Below are positions 6,176 to 13,923 of a DNA stretch of 20,792 bases, piece after piece. Made by a program: the position numbers and the translations under genes. Position 1 is the first letter of the stretch, and each line of letters opens with the position of its first letter. The notes beneath the pieces are model-generated. The model was not told where the DNA came from and did not search any database. It saw nothing but the letters and a program-made list of their open reading frames with translations. This stretch comes from an uncultured Lachnospiraceae bacterium. Its GTDB lineage: Bacteria > Bacillota > Clostridia > Lachnospirales > Lachnospiraceae. The stretch spans positions 104,602 to 125,393 of the forward strand of contig CAJULG010000008.1 in assembly GCA_910587045.1 (NCBI GenBank), given 5' to 3'.

Positions 6176-8475
6176 ACGGAGGCGCGTTTATGCGCCTTAT
6201 TCTCATACAAAGCATCATCTGCCCGCTTGATCAGAGTCTGAATATCTGCATTTTCATCGCAGATAAAATCAACAGTACCAATACTTGCTTCAATATAATA
6301 TGGTTTATCGCAGCTATTATTCATGATTTCTAACTTTCTGTGAATCCGGTTGGAAATCGTATCTGCAGACTGTTGATTGCCAAGGAGTGCAAAGGCTACA
6401 AACTCATCTCCTCCGATCCGCCCGATAATATCATCGTTGCGAAGACTGGTCTTCAGGGCTGTAGCAATGGTTCGTAAGGCAAAATCCCCATTTTCATGGC
6501 CGAATTTATCATTGACAGCTTTTAGGCTATCCATATCAGCAAACAGCAGCATTGCCCGCTGACCCTGATTGATCGCTGAAGAAATAACAGCCTGTGTCTC
6601 TGTGAGGAAGCCGCGGCGGTTCTTAAGTCCGGTCAGTTCGTCAATGGTAGAGATTTTACTTAGCTGACGGTTTTTCTCATGCAGTATGGACAATGTATAT
6701 TCCAGCTGTTGGTTCGTCTGCTGTTGTTCTTCGTTGATCTTAATGAATTTTAAGGTTGTGCCAAGCTCCAGATTAATGGAGTAGATATGATGAAAATATG
6801 CAATATTCACTTCACAGAGAAACGCACCGTGCTGTTCCTCGTTGGTAAAGATTGGCGTTAAGATCATCGTAGTCCTGCGCTTCTTTGGCGTGTAAGGATT
6901 GTTAAACAGGTTTTTGACCGATATCATACATTCTCCCTTTGAAAGAGGAACACTCACCTGATCTTTGTTATATACCTGTAACTGTAAATACTCTGGTATA
7001 TACCAGCTTCCGTCCGGATTTAATTTAATCTCTTCATTATTTGTAAAGATATAGGAACTGGCAAGATTCAGCTTTTGCAGCTTATCAGCAATCTTTCGAT
7101 AGACCAGTTCCATGTTATTGCTATGGATGATCGTATCCCGGATAATGTAACTGGATGTCCAGATATTTACCTTATATGCATGGTTTTCCCCATATCGGAA
7201 GCTGGATTCTGTGCTTAACAACTGCATGGAAATCGCATTCGAGGTATCACAAAAAGCCAGACGTTTTTCCGGATCATGGATGAGAGGCAGTATCAATCCT
7301 TCAATCGTATGCAGACAGTAATTCAACTGTACGATAGAGTAGTAGAGTGGAATATCTGAATTGCAATACTGTTTCAGGATGTCCTTTAGTTTTTGGGTCG
7401 GAAAAACCATCTGTTCCGTGTCCAGAACAACATCCAGGATCAGTGAAACATAATCCGTGATCAACGCAGAGATGCGGGCATAGATAAAGGTATCCTGGTC
7501 ACTGGCAAAAGCTGTATGAATAATATGATCCAGTAACGCCTGCTTTGAAAGGGTATCTTCATTTCCGCTTCCGAAGCTGCCGGAGTTGATGGCAGCATTG
7601 GTACAGCCGCAGGAATCACGGATGATCATAGAGGAACTAAGGCGGGATGAATTCGTCTTTCCGGTTTTGATCAGAGAAAGTATTTCTATCACGGAACGAT
7701 ATCCAAGTTCACAGGCGTTCGCACGAACCGTGGTTAAAGCAGGCTCTAATGCCAGCGCAAGCGGAACATCATCAAAACCGGTCACAGCAATATCCTTGCC
7801 AATTTCGATTCCGCGCCGCTTTAATACATTATAACCGCCCAAAGCCATCTGGTCGTTTGCAAAGCAGAGGGCATCCAGCTCCGGATGGGAATCCAGTAAA
7901 TCCTCTACCAGATCTTCACAATATTCAGAAAAATTACCATATACGATCAGATTTTCGTCCACGGAGAGGCCGGCGGCAGCGATGGTAGAACGGTATATGT
8001 CTAAACGCTCCTGCGCATCCGCATTCTCTTTGCGGCCGCTGATAAAACCTATATGCTTTTTTCCGTGGTCATAGATGAGATGATTGATCACCTCACGCAA
8101 TCCCTGGGTACTATCAATGATCAGAGATGGAAATCCCGGGAATTCTGACTCCAGAGTAAGAATCGGGATATCCTTAAATCGATTTAAGAAGGCAATGTTG
8201 TCTGCATCATCCAAAAAGGAACCAATCGTACCAATGGAAATGATCAATGCATCAATAGACTCCGGTCTTGCATAATAAAATACGGAATTATACTGATGAT
8301 CATATTTTGAATTGGCAGGATCATTATAGGCAGCATTAATATACATACCGGGAAAGATTACCAGATTGACATCTAATTCCTTTGCTGCATAATCAACACC
8401 CTTACAAATGTCATATGCATAATCATTATCTAAATGACAGATAAATAACCCAATGGTCAGCCGCTTTTTAGACAT
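6160..8475 (-). CDS. Soluble diguanylate cyclase with LacI-type ligand-binding domain
   Basis: Predicted to make the second messenger cyclic di-GMP from two GTP in response to a small ligand. Residues 5-292 match the periplasmic-binding-protein-like sensor of LacI repressors (TIGLFICHLDNDYAYDICKG, AITGF-type strand VTGFDDVPLA at 231-240), but the DNA-binding helix-turn-helix is absent. A middle part, about 300-570, may be GAF-like and is followed by a short Gln/Glu-rich coiled coil. The C-terminal GGDEF domain starts at DELTGLKNR (612-620), has metal-site FADMD (645-649), an RxxD inhibitory site RNDD (679-682) and an intact GGDEF (688-692). No signal peptide or membrane segment is seen, so the ligand is probably cytoplasmic, likely a sugar. 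GAGGAGGT lies before the ATG. No EAL or HD-GYP partner is in the window. Confidence 0.9.
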   Translation of the reverse strand: MSKKRLTIGLFICHLDNDYAYDICKGVDYAAKELDVNLVIFPGMYINAAYNDPANSKYDHQYNSVFYYARPESIDALIISIGTIGSFLDDADNIAFLNRFKDIPILTLESEFPGFPSLIIDSTQGLREVINHLIYDHGKKHIGFISGRKENADAQERLDIYRSTIAAAGLSVDENLIVYGNFSEYCEDLVEDLLDSHPELDALCFANDQMALGGYNVLKRRGIEIGKDIAVTGFDDVPLALALEPALTTVRANACELGYRSVIEILSLIKTGKTNSSRLSSSMIIRDSCGCTNAAINSGSFGSGNEDTLSKQALLDHIIHTAFASDQDTFIYARISALITDYVSLILDVVLDTEQMVFPTQKLKDILKQYCNSDIPLYYSIVQLNYCLHTIEGLILPLIHDPEKRLAFCDTSNAISMQLLSTESSFRYGENHAYKVNIWTSSYIIRDTIIHSNNMELVYRKIADKLQKLNLASSYIFTNNEEIKLNPDGSWYIPEYLQLQVYNKDQVSVPLSKGECMISVKNLFNNPYTPKKRRTTMILTPIFTNEEQHGAFLCEVNIAYFHHIYSINLELGTTLKFIKINEEQQQTNQQLEYTLSILHEKNRQLSKISTIDELTGLKNRRGFLTETQAVISSAINQGQRAMLLFADMDSLKAVNDKFGHENGDFALRTIATALKTSLRNDDIIGRIGGDEFVAFALLGNQQSADTISNRIHRKLEIMNNSCDKPYYIEASIGTVDFICDENADIQTLIKRADDALYENKAHKRASVIKEG

Positions 8476-8512
8476 AGGTTTACCTCCTCAAAATGCTTAT
8501 CACTTTCATTTT

Positions 8513-8542
8513 ACTATACTTCCATCTTAAAAATATGAACAA
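8513..8542 (-). promoter_or_regulatory. Candidate promoter of the diguanylate cyclase gene
   Basis: The minus strand reads TTGTTC (8537-8542) and TATAGT (8513-8518) with an 18-base spacer, about 40 bases before the start codon. The -35 box lies inside the first copy of the 11-bp direct repeat described at 8536-8577. Confidence 0.55.
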
Positions 8543-8577
8543 ATTGAAAAATATGGGAGAGAAATGTGAACAAATTG
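8536..8577. repeat. Two 11-bp direct repeats, possible operator
   Basis: TGAACAAATTG occurs at 8536-8546 and again at 8567-8577, each followed by an A-rich run ending in AAAAT. The copies are 31 bases apart, about three helical turns, so a protein would meet both on the same face. The first copy overlaps the -35 of the leftward promoter; the second lies about 55 bases upstream of the rightward purM promoter. Confidence 0.5.
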
Positions 8578-8633
8578 TAAAATGATTCCATAAAAGAAGT
8601 GAGGGGAAATGGCAGAAAACAAAGTCATATTGC

Positions 8634-8662
8634 TTTACAAATTCTGTTTCTTACTCTATAAT
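8634..8662 (+). promoter_or_regulatory. Promoter of purMND
   Basis: TTTACA at 8634-8639 and a perfect TATAAT at 8657-8662, 17 bases apart, about 80 bases before the purM start. The leader between them and purM has no visible purine riboswitch. Confidence 0.75.
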
Positions 8663-8740
8663 AAACGGGAAAAAGACTGATGGAAGAGAATAGCAGGTAC
8701 AGAAATCAGAAACGAGTTTATATTACAGGAGGAGACGATC

Positions 8741-9766
8741 ATGGACTATAAAAATGCCGGCGTAGACATTGAAGCAGGTTATAGATCTGTAGAATTGATG
8801 AAGGAGCATATTGCAAAGACGATGAGGCCGGAGGTATTAACCAATATAGGAGGCTTTTCAGGTGCATTTTCCATGGAAGCATTTAAGAACATGGAGAAGC
8901 CTACCCTGGTTTCCGGAACAGATGGGGTCGGAACGAAGTTAAAACTGGCATTTATCATGAATCAGCACAATACGATCGGTATTGATTGTGTGGCAATGTG
9001 TGTCAATGACATTGCATGCGCAGGTGGTGAACCCCTGTTTTTCCTCGATTATATAGCATGTGGTAAGAACTATCCGGAAAAAATTGCAGCGATCGTCAGT
9101 GGTGTGGCAGAAGGCTGTGCCCAGTCCGGCGCTGCCCTGATCGGTGGAGAGACTGCCGAAATGCCGGGTTTTTATCCGACGGAGGAGTATGATCTGGCAG
9201 GCTTTGCTGTTGGTGTAGTGGATGAGAAGGATCTGATTACCGGAGCGGATATAAAAACCGGAGATGTTCTGATCGGCATTGCTTCCAGTGGTGTTCACAG
9301 TAACGGATTCTCACTGGTCCGCAAGGTCTTCGAGATGACGGAAGATGCACTGGGTACATATTATGATGAATTAGGCAGGACTCTGGGAGAAGCATTGCTG
9401 GAACCGACAAAGATATATGTGAAGGCTTTGCGATCTGTAAAGCAGGCCGGAGTGGTGATCAAGGGCTGTAGTCATATTACCGGCGGCGGATTCTACGAGA
9501 ACATCCCAAGGATGCTTCCGGAAGGAAAGAGGGCCAGGGTTCAGAAAGCTTCTTATCCGGTTCCTCCGATTTTTACTTTATTGCAAAAGACCGGAGCGAT
9601 TGAGGAAAAGATGATGTATAACACCTATAACATGGGAATCGGTATGATGCTGGCTGTCGATGCTGCAGATGCAGATAAGACACTGGAAGCATTAAAGGCG
9701 GCAGGAGAAGCTGCTTATATTGTAGGACAGGTAGAAGACGGAGAAAAAGGAGTAGATCTATGCTAA
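8741..9766 (+). CDS. purM: Phosphoribosylformylglycinamidine cyclo-ligase (AIR synthetase)
   Basis: Uses ATP to close the imidazole ring, turning FGAM into aminoimidazole ribotide, in de novo purine synthesis. The 341-residue length and motifs fit PurM: SGTDGVGTKLKLA (58-70), the CVNDIACAGGEPLFFLDY stretch (87-104) and GGETAEMPGFY (135-145), which build the ATP and substrate site of the dimer, then HITGGGF in the C-terminal half. AGGAGGAG lies just before the ATG at 8741. It is first in a purM-purN-purD operon and overlaps purN by seven bases. Control probably acts at the promoter at 8634-8662. The assignment is secure. Confidence 0.97.
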   Translation: MDYKNAGVDIEAGYRSVELMKEHIAKTMRPEVLTNIGGFSGAFSMEAFKNMEKPTLVSGTDGVGTKLKLAFIMNQHNTIGIDCVAMCVNDIACAGGEPLFFLDYIACGKNYPEKIAAIVSGVAEGCAQSGAALIGGETAEMPGFYPTEEYDLAGFAVGVVDEKDLITGADIKTGDVLIGIASSGVHSNGFSLVRKVFEMTEDALGTYYDELGRTLGEALLEPTKIYVKALRSVKQAGVVIKGCSHITGGGFYENIPRMLPEGKRARVQKASYPVPPIFTLLQKTGAIEEKMMYNTYNMGIGMMLAVDAADADKTLEALKAAGEAAYIVGQVEDGEKGVDLC

Positions 9767-10383
9767 GGCTGGCGGTACTGGTTTCCGGCGGCGGAACGAA
9801 TCTGCAGGCGATTATTGACCGGGTGGCAGACGGAAGCATTACGAATACAGAGATTGCAGTCGTGATCAGTAATAATCATGGCGTAAAGGCACTGGAGCGT
9901 GCAGAACATGCGGGGATTCCGGCAGTGTGCGTATCGCCAAAGGACTTTGAAGACCGCAGAGCGTTTAACCGGGCTTTGCTGGAAACCGTGAATTCTTATC
10001 AGGTGGATCTGATCGTATTGGCGGGATTCCTGGTAGTGATCCCGGAGGAAATGATCGATCAGTATGAAAACAGGATCATTAACATTCATCCCTCTCTGAT
10101 TCCGTCGTTCTGCGGAACGGGGTATTATGGACTGAAGGTACATGAAGCAGCATTGGAACGGGGGGTAAAAGTCGTAGGTGCTACCGTTCATTTTGTAGAC
10201 AAGGGAACCGATACCGGGCCGATCATTCTGCAAAGGGCAGTAGAGGTAAAGGAAGACGATACACCGGAACGATTGCAGCGGAGAGTGATGGAGGAGGCAG
10301 AGTGGAAGCTTTTGCCACAGGCAATTAATCTGATCGCAAATCACAGGGTTCAGGTTGTGAATGGCAGAACCCGGATACAATAA
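9760..10383 (+). CDS. purN: Phosphoribosylglycinamide formyltransferase
   Basis: Transfers a formyl group from 10-formyltetrahydrofolate to GAR, the third step of purine synthesis. The 207-residue protein carries the phosphate loop SGGGTNLQA (9-17) and the catalytic triad Asn108, His110 (INIHPSLIPSF) and Asp151 (KGTDTGPI). The start codon lies inside the purM stop region (ATGCTAA), so translation is probably coupled. No transformylase of the formate-using PurT type is present nearby. The sequence SFCGTGYYG replaces the SFPG form of enterobacterial enzymes, a variation that I associate with Clostridia. Third gene purD follows after 17 bases. Confidence 0.96.
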   Translation: MLRLAVLVSGGGTNLQAIIDRVADGSITNTEIAVVISNNHGVKALERAEHAGIPAVCVSPKDFEDRRAFNRALLETVNSYQVDLIVLAGFLVVIPEEMIDQYENRIINIHPSLIPSFCGTGYYGLKVHEAALERGVKVVGATVHFVDKGTDTGPIILQRAVEVKEDDTPERLQRRVMEEAEWKLLPQAINLIANHRVQVVNGRTRIQ

Positions 10384-10400
10384 CCGAAGGAGGAACAGAC

Positions 10401-11675
10401 ATGAAGGTATTAGTCGTAGGCGGCGGAGGAAGAGAACATGCAATCGTGCAGAAAGTAAGTGAAAGTCCAAAGGTGGAAAAGATTTACTGTGCACCGGGAA
10501 ATGCGGGGATTGCAGAACTGGCAGAATGTGTGGATATTCCGGTAATGGAATTTGAGCGATTAGTGAGATTTGCAAAAGAGCAGGCAGTTGATCTGACGAT
10601 CATCGGGCCGGATGATCCGCTGGTGGCTGGTATTGTAGATGCATTTGAAGCGACTGGCCTTCGGGTATTCGGACCCCGAAAGAATGCGGCGATCATTGAA
10701 GGCTCAAAAGCGTTTTCCAAGGATCTCATGAAAAAATATCATATTCCGACGGCTGCTTACGAAACATTTGACGATGCGGAAAAAGCACTTCAGTATCTGG
10801 AACGCAGTGCTGAATTTCCGATCGTTCTAAAAGCAGATGGCCTGGCACTGGGAAAAGGAGTATTGATCTGTAATACATTGGAGGAAGCGAAGGCAGGGGT
10901 AAAAACCATTATGCTGGACAAGCAGTTCGGTGATTCCGGGAATCGGATGGTAATAGAGGAATTTATGACCGGACGGGAGGTTTCGGTACTGGCATACTGC
11001 GACGGTACGCATATCAAACCTATGACCTCAGCGCAGGATCATAAGCGTGCCAAGGATGGTGACCAGGGACTGAATACCGGCGGCATGGGAACCTTTTCGC
11101 CAAGTCCGTTTTATACAGCGGAAATTGATGCCTTCTGTCAGAAGGAAATATATGAGAAGACTATGGCGGCCATGAAAGCAGAGGGTCGGGACTTTGTCGG
11201 AATCTTATTCTGCGGATTGATGATCACGGAACAGGGAACAAAGGTGCTGGAATACAATGCGCGGTTTGGTGATCCGGAGGCGCAGGTGGTTCTTCCGAGG
11301 ATGAAAAATGATATTATTGAAGTGATTGAGGCTTGCATTGACGGAACATTGGATAAGATTGACTTGCAATTCGAAGACAATGCAGCGGTTTGTGTGGTAC
11401 TGGCTTCGGATGGTTATCCTGTATCCTACGAAAAGGGCTTTGAGATAAAGGGATTGGAACAGTTTAAGGAACGGAATGGTTATTATGCATTTCATGCAGG
11501 AACCATACAGAAGGATGGTAAGGTATTAACCAATGGCGGGCGGGTGATCGGAATAACCGCCAAAGGGGATGACCTGAAGCAGGCAAGAAATCATGCATAT
11601 CAGGCAACAGAATGGGTCAGCTTTGAGAATAAATACATGCGGCATGATATTGGAAAAGCCATTGATGAAGCATAG
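10401..11675 (+). CDS. purD: Phosphoribosylamine-glycine ligase
   Basis: ATP-grasp enzyme that joins glycine to phosphoribosylamine to give GAR, the substrate of PurN. The 424-residue length is standard. Motifs in order: GGGGREHA (7-14, phosphate binding), GPDDPL (69-74, where many enzymes have GPExPL), ADGLALGKGV (145-154, ATP-grasp loop), GREVSVLAYCDG (191-202) and the AQDHKRAKDGDQG stretch leading into NTGGMG (to 230), with ARFGDPEAQ in the metal-binding part. AAGGAGG lies just before the ATG. In many Clostridia purH sits between purN and purD; it is absent here and must be encoded elsewhere if the pathway is complete. A hairpin 45 bases past the stop ends the operon. Confidence 0.97.
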   Translation: MKVLVVGGGGREHAIVQKVSESPKVEKIYCAPGNAGIAELAECVDIPVMEFERLVRFAKEQAVDLTIIGPDDPLVAGIVDAFEATGLRVFGPRKNAAIIEGSKAFSKDLMKKYHIPTAAYETFDDAEKALQYLERSAEFPIVLKADGLALGKGVLICNTLEEAKAGVKTIMLDKQFGDSGNRMVIEEFMTGREVSVLAYCDGTHIKPMTSAQDHKRAKDGDQGLNTGGMGTFSPSPFYTAEIDAFCQKEIYEKTMAAMKAEGRDFVGILFCGLMITEQGTKVLEYNARFGDPEAQVVLPRMKNDIIEVIEACIDGTLDKIDLQFEDNAAVCVVLASDGYPVSYEKGFEIKGLEQFKERNGYYAFHAGTIQKDGKVLTNGGRVIGITAKGDDLKQARNHAYQATEWVSFENKYMRHDIGKAIDEA

Positions 11676-11719
11676 CGGATCCTTGCATTTATTATATTAT
11701 TATATGGTTTATGGATAAG

Positions 11720-11755
11720 AGGCAGAAGGCATATCGTCTTCTGCCTGTATTTATG
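11720..11755 (+). terminator. Terminator after purD
   Basis: A 9-bp perfect stem, AGGCAGAAG (11720-11728) with CTTCTGCCT (11738-11746), and a nine-base loop. It is followed by the T-containing but imperfect tail GTATTTATG. A reasonable factor-independent terminator of moderate strength. Confidence 0.75.
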
Positions 11756-11807
11756 AAAAAAATGTGAAAATTGTTGGAAAAAGGGAAAAAATAATGTTTT
11801 CTCTTTT

Positions 11808-11849
11808 ATTTTGTGGTACACTGTTATTATATATAGCACATTTTGTGGT
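11808..11849 (+). promoter_or_regulatory. Direct repeats in the promoter region of the docking pair
   Basis: ATTTTGTGGT occurs at 11808-11817 and 11840-11849, 32 bases apart. Between them lies a TATTAT/TATATA stretch (11825-11834) that could be the -10 box; its -35 is not clear. The repeats could bind a regulator of the wall-hydrolase gene at 11883. An AGGAGTGA ribosome binding site follows at 11868-11875. Confidence 0.4.
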
Positions 11850-11882
11850 TGACATAAGATTAAATGTAGGAGTGAATCCATT

Positions 11883-13904
11883 ATGAAGATAAAAGGAAAA
11901 CAGGCCCGAAGGATTCTTGCAATCAGTTTATGTCTCGTTCTGACATGGAATCTGCTTCAGACAACCGGTTTTATTCAGGACTTCTATACCGTCATGGCTG
12001 CGACGACGGCTCAGATTACACCCGGAATGACGAATGTGAACGTAAGGCAGGGGCCTTCGACTTCGGATCGGATTCTTACAAAGGTACAGGGAGGACAGGC
12101 ACTGACGGTTCTGGATCAGCCGAACAGTCAGTGGTATCATGTGCAGTTCACCCAGGGGGGGACTGCGTATACCGGCTATGTTCATGCGGATTATGTAAGT
12201 ATCATCAATACCGGCACGCCGGATCCGGGTCCGTCCGGTGATTCGGATTTTGAATCATATCTGTCAGCACAGGGCTTTCCGGAAACCTATAAACCATATT
12301 TAAGGAGTCTTCATGCAAAGCATCCGGAATGGAAATTTGTTGCGATGCAGACGGGGTTAGACTGGAACACGGTAATTGAGAATGAACGGAATAAGCCGGG
12401 ACAGATCAAGAATCTGATCTGGACTTCGGGTTCTGCGCCTCATTACAACTGGCGGGAAACAGAGGTTGGTTACAGCTGGGTTGCTGATACCTGGTATCCA
12501 TATGATGGTACGAACTGGTTTGCAGCATCCAGGGATATAGTTGCTTATTATATGGATCCGAGGGGGTATCTGGATGAAACCTATATTTTTGCATTTGAGC
12601 AGTTATCTTACGATCCGGCAATTCATAACCAGGCTGGTGTAGAAGCAATCCTGGCCGGAACCTTTATGGCGAATGCCTGCCCTGTAAATGATAACAGAAC
12701 CTATTCGGCCATATTAATGGAAGCGGCAGCAGCTTATAATGTAAGTCCCTACCATCTTGCTTCCCGCATGCGTCAGGAGATGGGAACAACGGCCGGTGTA
12801 AATGCAACTGGTACCAGTCCGAATTATCCGGGAATCTTTAATTTCTTTAACGTAGGTTCTGTGGATTCCGCCGGCGGTGGTGCAGTGAACAAGGGGCTTG
12901 CCTGGGCATCTATCAGTGGAAGCTATGGCAGACCATGGAATTCCGCCTATAAAGCGATCATGGGAGGTTCTCAATTTATCGGGAGCTCTTATATTAATCG
13001 GGGTCAGGACACTTTATATACACAAAAATTTAATGTGACAAGTACCGGAACATATGGTCATCAGTATATGACAAATGTTCAGGCTCCTTCCACAGAGTCA
13101 TCTTCTATCTGCCGGGCATATAAGGCAAATGGACTGATCAATTCTGCGCTGGTATTTAAAATACCGGTTTATCTGAATATGCCGGAAGGAACAGCCGGAA
13201 AGCCGGCGGACTCCGGCAGCCCGAATAACTGGCTGAGAAGTCTGGAGGTAAGCGGTTATGCGCTGACACCATCCTTTGACGGAGGGGTTATTGAATATTC
13301 GCTGATCGTTGGAAATGAGACAGGAAGTGTCAATGTGACAGCTGCGGCAGTAAATGGCAATGCCAGGATCCAGGGGACAGGGACAATTTCGCTTTCCGTG
13401 GGAACAAACCGGATTCCGATTACCGTAACGGCACAGAATGGAAGCATAAGGACGTATAATCTGACGATTGTTCGGAAAGACAGCGGTGGTGGCGTTCCGG
13501 GAGTGACTACTAAATTCCACATAGAAGGAAACCGGTTATCTGGAATTGGCGCCGGTATGAATGCAGATGCTGTTGCTGCCGGGATTACCGGAGGTAATGT
13601 TACCGTATATCATTCGGATGGAACAACGATCAATGCAGGAACAGTAGGTACCGGAAATATTGTAACTGTATCAGATGGTACATCCACCGTCTCGTATACA
13701 GTAATTATCTATGGCGATGTATTGGGAAATGGCTCTATCGGAGTCGGTGATTTAGTTGTTACAAAGAAATCGTTGCTGGGTTTGGGACAGTTAAGCAGTG
13801 CTCAGACGACTGCAGCAGATGTAGACCGGGATGGAGATGTAACCATCCGGGATCTGGTAATGATAAAGAAACATATTTTAGGACAGCAAAGCTTATTACA
13901 GTAA
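11883..13904 (+). CDS. Secreted SH3-glucosaminidase with cadherin-like and dockerin domains
   Basis: Predicted exported peptidoglycan hydrolase, 673 residues. A signal peptide covers about 1-40. A bacterial SH3 domain (44-107; NVNVRQGPST and GYVHADYV) should bind the wall. A glucosaminidase-like domain (about 125-425) includes GVEAILAGTFM (252-262) and the likely catalytic Glu299 in SRMRQEMG. A cadherin-like beta-sandwich lies at 450-530. The end, 611-667, is a dockerin: two calcium-loop and helix repeats, the first degenerate (Asp612, Leu614, Asn616, Asp623), the second canonical (Asp646, Asp648, Asp650, Asp652, Asp657). The next gene, 19 bases on, encodes a membrane-anchored cohesin-like protein, the expected partner. 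The domain calls rest on motif reading; the catalytic bond (beta-GlcNAc) is family knowledge. Confidence 0.9.
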   Translation: MKIKGKQARRILAISLCLVLTWNLLQTTGFIQDFYTVMAATTAQITPGMTNVNVRQGPSTSDRILTKVQGGQALTVLDQPNSQWYHVQFTQGGTAYTGYVHADYVSIINTGTPDPGPSGDSDFESYLSAQGFPETYKPYLRSLHAKHPEWKFVAMQTGLDWNTVIENERNKPGQIKNLIWTSGSAPHYNWRETEVGYSWVADTWYPYDGTNWFAASRDIVAYYMDPRGYLDETYIFAFEQLSYDPAIHNQAGVEAILAGTFMANACPVNDNRTYSAILMEAAAAYNVSPYHLASRMRQEMGTTAGVNATGTSPNYPGIFNFFNVGSVDSAGGGAVNKGLAWASISGSYGRPWNSAYKAIMGGSQFIGSSYINRGQDTLYTQKFNVTSTGTYGHQYMTNVQAPSTESSSICRAYKANGLINSALVFKIPVYLNMPEGTAGKPADSGSPNNWLRSLEVSGYALTPSFDGGVIEYSLIVGNETGSVNVTAAAVNGNARIQGTGTISLSVGTNRIPITVTAQNGSIRTYNLTIVRKDSGGGVPGVTTKFHIEGNRLSGIGAGMNADAVAAGITGGNVTVYHSDGTTINAGTVGTGNIVTVSDGTSTVSYTVIIYGDVLGNGSIGVGDLVVTKKSLLGLGQLSSAQTTAADVDRDGDVTIRDLVMIKKHILGQQSLLQ

Positions 13905-13923
13905 CAGGAAAAAGGAGAATCTT

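Noticed and set aside
8609..8680. Short open frame of 23 codons beginning MAENKVILLYK before purM
   Set aside because: It lies across the -35 and -10 boxes of the purM promoter, so it would not be on the purM transcript, and its G-rich ribosome site is only a few bases from the ATG. Probably chance.
8663..8740. Purine riboswitch in the purM leader
   Set aside because: The leader is under 80 bases, and none of the conserved core or pairing pattern of guanine/adenine aptamers is seen.
9763..10575. 270-codon open frame on the minus strand opposite purN/purD
   Set aside because: It is antisense to two certain genes, rich in Leu, His, Pro and Ser as antisense frames of purine-rich genes tend to be, and has no recognisable domain.
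11849..11854. Perfect TTGACA before the hydrolase gene
   Set aside because: The matching -10 position would fall on the ribosome binding site at about 11872, and nothing resembling TATAAT is there.
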